Source of the DNA: Thalassia testudinum
Lineage: Eukaryota; Streptophyta; Magnoliopsida; Alismatales; Hydrocharitaceae
Length of the DNA stretch: 64,000 bases
Direction: 5' to 3'
Assembly (NCBI GenBank): GCA_037157565.1
Contig: JAZHRO010000063.1
Span: 87,200,001-87,264,000 of the forward strand
Below the pieces are notes generated by a model. That model was not told the origin of the DNA, made no database searches, and was given only the letters and a program-made list of their open reading frames with translations. Both the position numbers and the translations under genes were made by a program. Positions 34,089 through 44,788 of this stretch are shown piece after piece. Every line of letters begins with the position of its first letter. The first letter of the stretch is position 1.

Positions 34089-35292
34089 ACCACCATCATA
34101 CTAGATTTGTCACCCTCTTCCATCTTCTCCTCCATGTTACTCACTTCCCCCTTCTCCTCCACAAGTTTCCATCTCTTCTTTGCCCTTGCTTAACCACCTC
34201 TCGACTCTTGAACCACCTTTTTCCACTATATCTCTATGGCCCCTTTATGGTCAGCCTATCTCACCTTCACGTTTGGTCTCCCATTTGACCTCTGGTGCAC
34301 CCGGACTTCAATGCAAAGTAGCCATGACAATCCCCTACACCTTAGAACCACTCTATTTGGAAAGTCACCCCCATGACATAGCAAAACCTCAACCTTCACC
34401 AAACTTCTGTCTCCTTCCATCAAGCCAACATGCACCTCATCCTTGATGGAGTCGAACCTAGCTACCACTTGGCCAACCATCATCAGTGAGTGCACGTGTA
34501 ACGGCAATCTCTGGATGATCACCCACCCACTTCTAATTACCACTCTCTAGGGAGGCCTTTCGAGAAGAGCACCGTGGAAGGGGGAGACAAGCCTCCAAAG
34601 GACTGAGAGTTCACCCAACTTGGAAGTACGGAACTTCAACTGTTCCACATTGGTCTCAACTAGGCCGAAGGCTAAGAAGCGAGATATACCCGAAGTAGAT
34701 ATCTTCCAGAAAGAAGATGAGAGGTTTAAAGAAGTTACCAACTCCCATACCTTCTCTAATGAGGCAATACCATGCAACACCTCCCCGATCACAACTCCTC
34801 AAAGGATGTACTCCATCGCTAAGGTTTCTGGCATCATGGGAACTTTCATGTCAAGTGTCAGTGGCGGGGGAGGCAGAGGGGGACCTCTCCCATCCCTCGT
34901 TCTGACCCCCCTCTCCTCCACAAACACAACTTCTCCTCTCGCACCAGGGTCCAACCTCTGGTCAGTCACACTAGGGTTTCCCCCTCGCCTGGGATAATTG
35001 TTCCCAACGTAATCTCTTTGCATCACCACGCTCTTGCATGAAGCACGTCGATGCCCTAGGCTATCACAACCAAGACACACAAATGTGTTCTGACATACCA
35101 CTGCCACATGGCCTCCCTCCTAGCATTGGAGGTAGACCACCTCCGACCCATGATTTTTCCAACAATCCCCTTCGCTCTCATGTCCAAGGTGTGACCTCCA
35201 GGACTAGTTTCCCCTCCGTCTTCATAAGTCACCCCCCCAATTGCCCCTCCCATCACCTCTGTATTCTCCACACTTGCATCTTTGTTTTTTAA
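34089..35292 (-). pseudogene. LINE piece 1: ORF1 with CCHC zinc knuckle
   Basis: Minus strand reads C-x2-C-x4-H-x4-C (CLGCDSLGHRRASC, 35036-35077), then a Gly/Pro-rich spacer. A ~75-residue stretch follows (34792-34547) with W-x-I, FRTSKLGELSVLWRL, then LPLHVHSLMMVGQVVARFDS (about 34510-34450), resembling ORF1 nucleic-acid-binding modules of plant L1 elements. Upstream of the knuckle (35271-35090) the frame differs, so there is at least one frameshift, plus several stops. ORF1 proteins bind LINE RNA. Confidence 0.65.
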
Positions 35293-37256
35293 ATCATTGA
35301 ATCCAAGTCAACTTTGATTCAACCATAAGTTTTGGACTTGGACAATTCAGATGGGATCAGTAACACTCTAGAGATCCTGAAAATCTTATTTTGGACGATA
35401 GGAACTTGGAAATAATAATCTGGGAAGATAATTTTGGGGAAGACAGAAGTTTGGATCATAGGGTTCCTATATGCCTTGAACCACTAACATTTTACTGGGA
35501 TCATTTTGATATTTTTGATTCTGTGGCCATGAAACCCAAGTGTATTATCCTTTTGAGCGAAGTTCTAAGTGGACAAGCACTCGTATTGATTTAGACCTAA
35601 CCTTTGTCCAAAATTTTAGACTTGGGTTGCATGCTCCTAAACTACAAACCTGGCCCCATAAGTAGAAAGATCATCTGTTCTGGGTAATTTTCATTCAGAA
35701 TCTTAGAACCACCCGACCTTAGGGCATCAAACTGTACCTCAATCTGGTCCACATTTGTGGAAACATTCTCACGGGTCCAAAGGTCAATCTTCTTATTCTG
35801 ATTTTGACCTGCCAATCTGAGTCTTTAATCTCTTCCCTCTATTTATGAACTATGCCTAGCTGAAGGCCCTAAACTCAGTAACTGTATAGTCTATTTTTAT
35901 TTGAAGCTGACCAAATCGTCAGGGAATTCAGGTGATATTCAGATTATCCTACTCCCTTTCATGCCTTTCCTATACAATGAGGACATTGCATTAGCCAAGA
36001 ATGGGAGGATGGATATACTTATTTCTGAATCATTCTGTCAACCCCAGAGATTGTTGATTTTTTATTTATTTTTATAAAAAAATAGAATTGGGAAAATAGA
36101 ACTTAGGCATTGGGAGTTTTCAACATTAGGAAATAATACAAGAGCCTGAGCAGCTAAACCCTTTAGGTCTACAAGCTTAATTAACTCAGGTGTCCACTAT
36201 ATGTTGACCTGTTCTCAAGTCCTTGCCAACAAAGAAATTATTTTCAATTGGTTAAATAAGTTGGGGTGATAAGTACATGACTTATCAACCTGCCCTCTGA
36301 TTTAAAGAGACTTGAAGTCTAAGCATCCACACACCATTTGCACTGGCTCACTTCTTAGGCGATCTTAACAGAAATTAGGTAGCTAATAAATGTACTAGGG
36401 TGGTATGGCTGGCACGTTGTTGTGAGAAACCCCTCATAGATAGGTATCCAAAGCCTAGCCACGCAACCTAATCTCTTTGGCCATTGCTTTTAGGTAAATC
36501 TTAGATCAATGAAGCTACCTTCTTAGGAAAAAAAATAGCAAAACACCCCAAAAAGAAAAGAAAAAAAGAAAAATAAAAAAATAATAAAAAATTAAATAAT
36601 AAGCTACACTTCACTGCATGGGTATTGATGGTAAGTTGCCATGGGTAACCCCCCATTGCCGTTTGTCCAAAGCCTAGCCCTAAAAGATTCATGAATAATC
36701 CCAGAACTTAGGGAGAACGGGGGAAGTAGATAAACCTGGGGAGATAGACATCGAGTTCGCCCTTAAATCAACCCCATCGAAAATAAAAGAGGGAGAAAGC
36801 TACTGGTTGAATAGATAAACCTTTAGGTAGAAATTTTTCATTTATGGATACCTAGGGTTTGTAGATACCTGAGGTCTACTATGATTGTTGTTGAGTGAGT
36901 TAATCATAATTACACAATAAATATGCTTAGCACTTAGAGTCTTCATAAGTCTTGAGTGGGTTGGGTAGCCAAAGAAAGCTGTCCCGAAACCTTAAACAAA
37001 AATTTCAAAAAAAATAGAAAAGGAGATAAATAAAAAAATATATCTTCTCTTTTGTGTATGAAATAAGACGAGGACTTGGGCAGTCTGCATTTTGGTAGGC
37101 ACCCGGGTGCTGTTGAGTCTTTGGAGTTTAGGTCCTTAGTATAATTTTCTACTATTGATAGACAACACGTGCCTTAGTAATCAATTCTTCTTTCTTTCTA
37201 TAAATAGTATTTAGGTTAGTTTTGCTAGGGACTAGCAAAAAATAGGCATGGGGGTG
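35293..37256 (+). mobile_element. Element E, right part: end of accessory frame and 3' UTR
   Basis: Continues the E sequence interrupted at 1310. Matches element A 27740-29640: 'agtcaa...tta(g)acttgg...cagatgggg', FWVIFIQNLR and LNLVHICG around 35690-35770, then the shared 3' UTR with second polypurine tract (35999-36012), hairpin (36267-36287) and terminal polypurine tract (37243-37256, GGCATGGGGGTG). Frames are broken throughout. Confidence 0.75.
35999..36012 (+). promoter_or_regulatory. Second, internal polypurine tract of E (decayed)
   Basis: GAATGGGAGGATGG, preceded by AATGAGGACATTGCAT (35977-35992); 1.25 kb before the 3' LTR. Confidence 0.4.
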
Positions 37257-38300
37257 TGAAAAGTCTACAGTATCTTAAGATAAAATGCCTATTTATGCAT
37301 GTTCATAGACTAGTTAGATGCATCTGGCATTGTAAATATTGCATAACATGAACCATCGTGCATTTAGATTAATTTGTATTAATTATATACTAGTTCACTT
37401 ATTTTAATGACCAAGAGATAGGGTGACACATTTTTTAGTTTAGATGAAGAATCTAACTGTATAGATGTAATCAGGGTGACGTACAGAGTCCAACACCTCC
37501 AAAATTGCCCTGATCGAACCTCCGTAAATTTGGATCGTAGTCCATTGATGCAAAAATCACCTCGTTTGGAGCTCAGTGGCATCCGCTATGAACAATTGAA
37601 GATGGGCAGCCATGATGGCACCACGTAGTGCCACCAAAGCCATGCAAATCGCCAACGCAAGTCCTCTACTCACCTGCACCCTTGATCTTAACCATTAGAT
37701 CTCCATCCAACAGTCAAGATCTCATCTTACCCACGCCATAGCTGCTCTTCACTCCGCAAAGGTGCCTCATCTCGCAATCATGACTGTTGGATAATCATCC
37801 AACAGTCTGGATTAACCACCAACATCCATAGTGCAATGGTGAGGGCACGTGTATCTCAAATAAGGCATGCGGGTTCGAGTTGCGATCTACCCCCCTGGCC
37901 TTATCACGTGCTTGCCTTAATCCAACTACTGGATCAAGAATCGATGGCATGGAACATGCCACGTCACTTACATTAGTTGGTGTAGATCAATGGTTCGAGC
38001 ACATGCCCCTTAATGAGGAGATGTATGCTCGATCCCCCATTAGCACCTCAATCTCTTTGTGTCATACCTTAATTTCAATCGCATGATCGCGATTGAGTGG
38101 TCGTGATCGAGCAACAACAGCAACCTGCCTCTCTTCACATTCTCAACATGTGAAGCATGCGTAATCTTAATCATTGAGTCGCGATTGCGTGGAGACCAAG
38201 GCACCACGTTGCATACCGGATGGAAAGAGCTTGATATGTGCAATCATACACATGTTATGTGCAATCTGGTGGGTGCAATCAATGTGAAATCTTGGCCTTT
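37257..38300 (+). repeat. Element E 3' LTR, apparently truncated
   Basis: Starts TGAAAAGTC after the polypurine tract, followed by the palindrome TATCTTAAGATA (about 37271-37282) and the family block 'gtaaatattgcataacatg'. I find neither the TATA box nor a TTCAACA-type end, so the right boundary is uncertain; after about 38300 the sequence no longer resembles A, C, G or H LTRs. Confidence 0.55.
37823..37885 (+). other. tRNA-like segment in E LTR
   Basis: 'tagtgcaatggtgagggca' (A-box-like), then 'tatctcaaata' (possible anticodon arm), then GCGGGTTCGAGTTGC with B-box-like core at 37871-37879. About 614 nt from the LTR start. A second B-box-like GGTTCGAGC lies at 37992-38000. Confidence 0.45.
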
Positions 38301-39187
38301 CATCCACGATCAAATGGGTGCTTCATCTCCACAAAGAGGAATTAGACTATTAAAGTAGTGCATTGCGCTTCGTTTAATTGGGAATCTCAGTGGGCATGCA
38401 TACTAGTTATTTCACTTCATTTTCAACATAAGTTTAGCATTTATGTAATTACTTAAGAATATAGCGAGGTTATATGCAAAATCACCACTATGGCATACGT
38501 GAATCATAATCATAGTACTGACAAATATCATCAATATAAATCAAAACTGAACCCATTACCTATAATCAATATCCCATACTTGATTAGTTAAGAGATAAAT
38601 GCACTTTTCATCATTAAAATAAACCTGAGGGACATTCATGCAAATCTATCTTAATATAATAAGAGGTAAATAAATGAATAGTATTTTCTAGAATGGCATT
38701 TAACGTAATTATTAATATGAGAGGAAATAGAGGATTTCTCCACTCTCCACCTTGCGTGATGTGCGAACCAAGGTTGGTCGTGAGGTGCTCAGAGGACGTA
38801 GAGGGCGCGGAGGGGGTTCCAATGACGTTGGTCTCACAGCCGGAGGCGATTGGAGGCAGCCAGCCGAAGGAAGAGGACGCTGGCGGAGGTCGAGGTGGAG
38901 GTTCTGCGTTCTTGGCCGTTCACAGCCTCTATGGCCCATGAGATGCTTGGTGGTGCTCGGAGATGCTCGACATCGAGTTTGGTGGTTGGTGGAGGCTCAG
39001 AGGAGTGGCTGCGTGGAGGGGGGACGGCGGCTTTGGGTTCCTTCCTGTAGAGCTGCAGGCTGGTTAAAGAAGAAGGAGAAGAAGAAGAACAAGCCAGGCA
39101 CATGCAGCAAGTTGGAGCGCGGGCATGCGGTTGCGCAGCTGTGGATGCGTATGTGCACTTTGGCTACTCATGCACGCGGCTGGAGTG
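38301..39187. other. Unassigned sequence left of element F
   Basis: 38301-38690 is AT-rich with no signal I recognise. 38700-39187 is GC-rich with overlapping open frames on both strands (for example plus 38752-39297, which runs into F's LTR). The products are Arg/Gly/Trp-rich with no domain. With 54187-54358 it forms the pre-insertion site of F. Confidence 0.5.
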
Positions 39188-39891
39188 TGATAAACACCAG
39201 TTTATCATCATTCTTATACACTAAAACAAACCTAGCTCTTAGGATTTTACTCCGCAAACGGGTTGTTTGGGCTGCATTTAGGCATAAATTAGGTTAGGCA
39301 TGCATTGCATTTTTTATTGTCTTTTTAATATGTTTTTGTGAGTGTTAGGGATGTACAGATATATAGATCCCCAAAATCCTAGCACTCAAGAAGGCAAATG
39401 GTTAAGGAGAAGCCCAGACTAGCTGGAACTCAGCTTGATCCAGCTCACCTCAGCTTGATCCAGCTCACCGCAGCTGGAACCTGTTGGTGCTAGAGCACCA
39501 CGATCATTTGTTTTGATGATAACAAAACACGTGTCATTTAATATTTGCGCTTTGAGTCCTAGATTTCAGGTCAATCGCAAATGGATACGTGATTAGACAG
39601 AGTTCGAGCTCGCATCCAGGACAGATTGGACGAGCTTGATGGAGAACAGAAGAGATTCGCGAGGAGCGATATATTAAAGATGGAAGGAAATGAAGAATAG
39701 GATAGATTTTCTTCTTTTGTACTTGTTGTATTTTTCGTTTCTTTTGTTGCTCTTTATTTCCTTAGATAATTTATGTTAAAGAGCCTCAAAATACCCTAAC
39801 AGTAGTCCTAGGAACACCTGCACAACCCTAGGATACTTAGGTTTTCTGTAGAATACTTAGAAAACTAATATAGGGTTCAAACAGAGTTTCT

Positions 39892-40429
39892 AGACGTCTA
39901 ATTCCCAAATCAGATGTCTGATAAAGTATTTTAAGACGTCTTACTGTTGTTTAAGACGTCTGATAACTATTAGGCTGGACATAGTTAGTTCTGTCTGATG
40001 AAATCAGACGTCCAGACCTTAGACCAGACGTCTTAGGAGACGTCTGATGGATTTGCCAGACATCCAATTAGTGGACCGTTGGTGGCTTAGCAAACACTCA
40101 GGATATGACCGTTAGAGCCTTATCAGACGTCCATAGGACTGTCCAGACGTCTGATAATTGACCGCTTTGCCTCGGCTGACCCAAAATCTCTTCTCAGAGA
40201 TTTTCTAGCCGTTGCAACGTTTGGAAATCCATTCCCACAGAAAAAGTAGGTTTCCAGACATCCAGACATAGTGCCAGATGTTCTATATGTCGTCTGATGG
40301 ACTTGCACAAAAACCCTGTTTAGATCTGATCCAAGTCAGGAAGAGACCCGCCCAAAATCAGACGTCTGACCTTGAAATCAGACGTCTTAAAGTGAACTTC
40401 TAGACGTCTGATGCTAGAATTAGACGTCT
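39892..40429. repeat. Cluster of AGACGTCT palindromes in the copia LTR
   Basis: Exact AGACGTCT at 39892, 39934, 39954, 40026, 40038, 40145, 40360, 40380, 40402 and 40422, AGACGTCC at 40006 and 40125, plus decayed variants such as AGATGTCT. Often followed by GAT. Contains the ACGT core bound by plant bZIP factors. Confidence 0.9.
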
Positions 40430-40537
40430 GATAAGCCTGTCAGAATAATGATTGTTCCTGATTTCGGGCTGATTCTCTTGGGCTTTGTTCCCAACGGCTA
40501 TAGAACCTTTCCTGAGCCTTCCAAAGCCTTCCTAAGG

Positions 40538-40553
40538 CCTCTATAAATAGAGG
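40538..40553 (+). promoter_or_regulatory. TATA box inside an inverted repeat, copia LTR
   Basis: TATAAATA (40542-40549) within CCTCTAT-AA-ATAGAGG, a perfect 7-bp inverted repeat. Confidence 0.65.
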
Positions 40554-42281
40554 GGAACCTTTGCAACACAAAGACACACCTAGAGAGACCAAGATACACA
40601 AGAAACACTTTGCAATACACTTTCCACTCTCTTGTGTCCTATGTAGCACTTGCTCTCCAAGCTCACGTTCCATTCTCTTAAGAGCATCAAGCTATTGCGC
40701 ACCCGCTCTCCTGCCGTTGTTCATGAGAGCGAAGTTGCGCCGTCACGTGGTACACGCATCCGCGTCGTCGACGCACTCCTTTCAAAGGGAAGCATCCTAT
40801 TTCCTATAGGAGCTAGGTTTAAAATTACTTTGTTGGCTCTATAGGACTTGTTGTTTATTTTATCTTTGTTATTTGGTTGGGTATTCGCTTTGCGAATTCC
40901 TGTCTCCTTCGCGAGACAAAATCCTTCTCGTGGAGAGAAGGGGTTGAGGTACGCTACCCTCGTGTAAGTAGCATGGTTGTATTGAGGTTGAATCACCCTC
41001 GTTTAAAGTGATTCGGTTTAGTGGATTTTTATCAACTTGGTTGATCGGAAAATCCTAACTCAAGAGGGTTAGGTGGTGGTTTTCACCCGGTTTGGGTTTC
41101 CACCTAAAAATACTAGTGTACTTGTGTGATTGCTTATTGGTGAGATTATTTATATTTTATTTCCGCAATTATTACGTCACCCATCCTGGTAGGGCCGGAA
41201 ATCTACAGAACCTAGCTCACTTGAACTAGGGTTAGCTCATCCCAGCTCCATTCAGCTAATCTCAGCTGAGCGGCAGCTCAAGAGAGTTCATCTTAGCTCA
41301 CCCTAGCTCAAGTCAGCTCAGATCCAGCTCAACTTAGCTGAGTCTAGCTCATCTCAGCTCCCACTAGTCCACAGGGGGCTCTAGCTAGCTCAGCTGAGTT
41401 GACAGGAGTTCACCCCAGCTCAGATCCAGCTACATCCAGCTCCACTCAACTCCAGCCAGCTGAAGAAGAACTCATCCCAGCTCAGGAAGCTCAAGTCCAA
41501 CTCTCAGGGACTCAGCTTAGCTTAACTCAATTGAGCTAAGCTACCTTAGCTGCCTCAACCAGCTTGACCCTCCCCGGGAGCACCAGACCTAGCTCACCTT
41601 AGCTCATTATGGCAGAAGCTAGCTCACTTTAGCTTGGCTTAGTAGCTAGCAAAGAACTAGCAAGCTAAGCCAACTAGAGTAGCTCCATGCCAGCCTCTTC
41701 AACAGTAGCCAGCTCCAGTTTCAGCTCCTGACTTCTCCTCCTCATCTCCTCCCTCCAAACCCTAGCTCCAACACCTCCTCCTCTACTCCTCCATTAGCTA
41801 AGCTAGCTTAGCTTAGCTTAGCTTAGCTATGCTCCAACTTCCTTGGGCTTGTACCACCCGAAAACCCACCTAACAACTCCACCCAACTAGCTCCACCTAA
41901 GCTCCACATAAGCTAACCTACTTGGCACCAACCTAGCCTACCCGCCACTTCCAAAAGACACTTAAAAGTGGCGCCAAAACCACCCTAACCACCCCCTTGA
42001 TGGCACCACTTTTCCCTCCAAAATTCCCCTTCATCTCCACCACACAATTCCCCTTGAATCCATCTCCACCATCCACCTAATCCCCCTTCTAGAAGACCCT
42101 AGGTTGGCGCCAAAATGGTGGTGTCTCTCCAGCACCAAAAGCCACCAACACCACCCTAACCACCCCCTTTAACACCCCTTGGGTTGGTGCCACACACCCT
42201 TGTCCATAGGATCACTAACCACCTCCATCCTTCCATCCTAGCCCTCCATTTCAAGGGGCACCTTAACCCCCAATCCTACCC

Positions 42282-42290
42282 TATAAAAAG
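42282..42290 (+). promoter_or_regulatory. TATA box of F 5' LTR
   Basis: TATAAAAAG followed by ACCACTACCCACC. Confidence 0.6.
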
Positions 42291-43194
42291 ACCACTACCC
42301 ACCACCATTCAAGACATCCTTGGCTAGCAAATTCACTCTCATATTCCACCTAGAAGCCCACGTCCAAGAGAGAAGAAGAAGAAGAAGATTAAGGGGATAT
42401 TCTATCCCCTTGGTGCCTTCCCCTCTTCCCTTCTCTCTTGGGTCACGCCAGTCAAAGGAGAAGCCAGGCAAGGAAGATCTTTGGAGGAGATCTTCAAGGT
42501 GGTCCACGCCACCTTGGAGGAGATTTTGAAGGTGGTGCACGCCCACCCCTTGGAGAGAGCATTGAAGGTGGAAGCTTCCACCTTGGAGGAGCTCTCAAGG
42601 AAGGAGAAGAAGGAGGCCCTCTTTTCAAGCCAAGGAGCAGCTAGGCTTGGAGCAAGAAGGCTCCTTTCTTCACCATTTTTGCAAGAGGATTTGTGTTTCT
42701 TTTCTTGCTTTTAGATTTGTTTAGTTCTAGTAGAAGCATTCCTCTACTTGTCATTGAAAAGAACACTCATTCTAGTCAATTAAATTACCTTCTTTTAGCT
42801 TTTTATTGCAATTGTTACTTTTGGTTCTAGCACTTGTTTCACCTCTCCTTCCAAATTACTCTAGGCCTCCACTTGCCTAGAGTGAGCTTAGGAAGAAGAT
42901 ATATCTATCTTTTAAGTTGTAGTTAAGCAATTGTAGGTGTTAGTACTTTACGTTATAATTCGCATTTTGCCCTCATCTTTTCAAAACAAAAAAAAAATTA
43001 CATATTTAAAATACCAAAAAAAAAGTTGAGATGTGTTTTTAGCAAGAGAATTGAATTGCAATTTTTTCCTCCTTGGACGACCCTAGATACTCCCCTATCT
43101 AGGTTTATAAATTTAAAAGCGTATGCGAATTCGCGTGTTACAACAACATTGAAAACCTGCGTTTACAAATCAATCATAATCCACCATCACTTTT

Positions 43195-43211
43195 TGGCGC
43201 TGTTGCCGGGG
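43195..43211 (+). promoter_or_regulatory. Primer-binding site of F, tRNA-Asp type
   Basis: TGGCGCTGTTGCCGGGG, one mismatch to the complement of the tRNA-Asp(GTC) 3' end, 5 nt after the LTR. Confidence 0.85.
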
Positions 43212-44788
43212 AGGCACGGCTTTGTATTAATTAATTTTCTCTTGCTTGAAGTGGATCTCATCCCCTTCTCTTTCTTTCTTTTGTGTATGCAGGAATTACA
43301 GCAGGAAGGCGGGAATCTGGAAGCGAGAGCTCAAAGTTCTTTTTCTTCTCGCGAAATTCAGGTTGGTTCCTCTTTCTGGTCACATAATTAATTAAAACTA
43401 CCAAAAACATATTAAACTTGGCTTTCAGAATCCCAAACAATTTAATTAAGTGGAGTGGTGCCCATATAAAATCCATTGTTTGCTTGAATGCTTCTTTAGC
43501 ACCACTCCATTGCAAGTATTGGTGTTCTATTTTTCGGGTCTAGATTTCTGTCCGAACTTGAAAAATTGATTCCTAGCACCACAGGCCTCTAAAAATCATA
43601 AAATTTCATACAGTGATTCCCAATTAAGTTTGAAACATCCGTTCCAAATTTCAGATCAATTGGATTTGTATTTAATTTTTAAAAATTCATGGATTGCAGA
43701 GGGATCACACCCTCTAATCTTCCTGATTTGCTGCTGTCCGCAAATTTTTAAAATTTTTATACTCATCCAATTTTTGTGAAATTTAGGTTGCTGGAATCCT
43801 TGTGAAATTTTACACTTCACATAAAATCACAAAGAATTTTCTAAGGTCAGTGGTAATACTGAAAAGTTCACAATACCCACGGGTATCATTTCTGGACTTT
43901 GACACCAGTACAATTAAAAATTCAAAACAATTATCAAACAAATTTCTAAAATCTTACAAAAATATTTTCTGGAATCCTTGTTTGATTTCACTCAAGGTAG
44001 TGGTGTTGGTTGCATTGATTGGACCACTATCTATTCAAAAAGCTTAAAAATAACACATTGGTAGTTAAATTTCTGTCTTAGGAACAATTGGCTTAGGGTT
44101 TCTTCTTTCTCTTTAGAGACACAATTTAAAGGAAATATACAATCACCCATACAACTTGTCTTTCCTTTGATTGTGAACTTTCAAAATTGTTTGAAAACTT
44201 AAAGAGAAAAACCCTAAAACACATTTAATTAAATAAAATCCTAAAAGACAAAAATACAAAAAAAAAAAATTGTGTGACAACTTGATTTTCATTGGAGCCA
44301 CTCTTCAATTCCTACACACACACAAAAAAATAAAAATAACAGGGCAACATCCCAATGAACGACCTCCACATTCCATGTGCACTATAGCATCCTAGACCTA
44401 ATTAAAATTTGTAGCAACTTGACCCCTAAGACTTTATCAACTTAGGCTTGCTATTTAGGTCTTAAGTTTTCTTTAGTTAGTACCAATTCTGTCATCTATA
44501 TCTGGTGTTCAGGCTGAGGGGCTGTGTCAAATGACCAGGCGCGGGTTTGCATAAGCACCTGGGGTTTTCCCTGGGAAACGTTTAGGCCCAAACCTCCCCA
44601 TAAGCAACTTGGCCAGATTTGTTGATAGAACGGGTATTCACTACTGACTACTTATTTCCTATATAGACCAAGTCTTAGGTTATTATTAGGGAGTCACATT
44701 TAAGTTAGGTCTAGTTTTGTTTGTTTGAATTGCACACTTTCTCTCATCTCTTTCTCTTCTCCTCCCCTCCAATTCTTCCAAGTAGTGC
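43212..44788 (+). other. Element F 5' leader
   Basis: About 1.6 kb, non-coding, homologous to D's leader (11433-12934). The frames at 43026-43391 and 43802-44047 do not correspond to frames in D and are not supported. Confidence 0.7.

Larger units (their letters stand above)
1311..35292 (-). mobile_element. L1-type LINE (non-LTR retrotransposon), one insertion split into six pieces
   Basis: Read on the minus strand from 35292 to 1311, the pieces give ORF1 with a CCHC knuckle, then ORF2 with endonuclease (SWNVHGL, QEMH, GGDFNA, SDH), linker, reverse transcriptase (VDFSKAY, YADD) and a zf-RVT-like C-terminus. Together they total about 5.0 kb. Removing the five insertions and one copy of each short flanking duplication lets the protein homology run on, which supports a single original copy. 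The T-run at 1311-1317 is the minus-strand poly(A) tail. Flanks 'atcttttttt' (about 1307) and 'atctttgttt' (about 35279) look like a degraded target-site duplication. Inserted in element E. All reading frames are broken. Confidence 0.85.
39482..41207 (+). repeat. Copia-type solo LTR nested in F's 5' LTR
   Basis: 1726 bp, TGTTGG...TCTACA, flanked by a perfect duplication GAACC (39477-39481 and 41208-41212); F's 3' LTR (52190-52210) shows the empty site. The start with palindrome GGTGCT-AG-AGCACC (39486-39499), 'ttttgatgataacaaaac' and the end near 'ttatttccgcaatt' resemble long SIRE/Maximus-type Ty1/copia LTRs (recognition by eye). No internal region remains. Open frames inside are shadows. 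Confidence 0.85.
39188..43189 (+). repeat. Element F 5' LTR (interrupted by a copia-type solo LTR)
   Basis: Starts with hairpin TGATAAAC-ACCA-GTTTATCA (39188-39207), ends ...CCATCA at 43189. Without the insertion it is about 2.27 kb, like the 3' LTR. AGCT-rich array at about 39420-39476 and 41213-41830, E2F-like palindromes (41968-41979, 42104-42115), TATA box 42282-42290. The reading frames at 42320-42714 are LTR shadows repeated in the 3' LTR. Confidence 0.9.

Noticed and set aside
34620..34997. Plus-strand frame of 125 codons
   Set aside because: Antisense shadow of LINE ORF1.
38752..39297. 181-codon open frame next to element F
   Set aside because: Runs into F's LTR, is GC-rich and low-complexity, and competes with opposite-strand frames; no recognisable domain.
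39892..40429. CRISPR-like or satellite array
   Set aside because: The repeat unit is only 8 bp with irregular spacing, inside a plant LTR; there is no repeat-spacer structure.
42320..42714. Overlapping small frames in F LTRs, repeated at 53337-53709
   Set aside because: They lie in LTR U5/R sequence, occur in several overlapping phases, and have no start context or domain.
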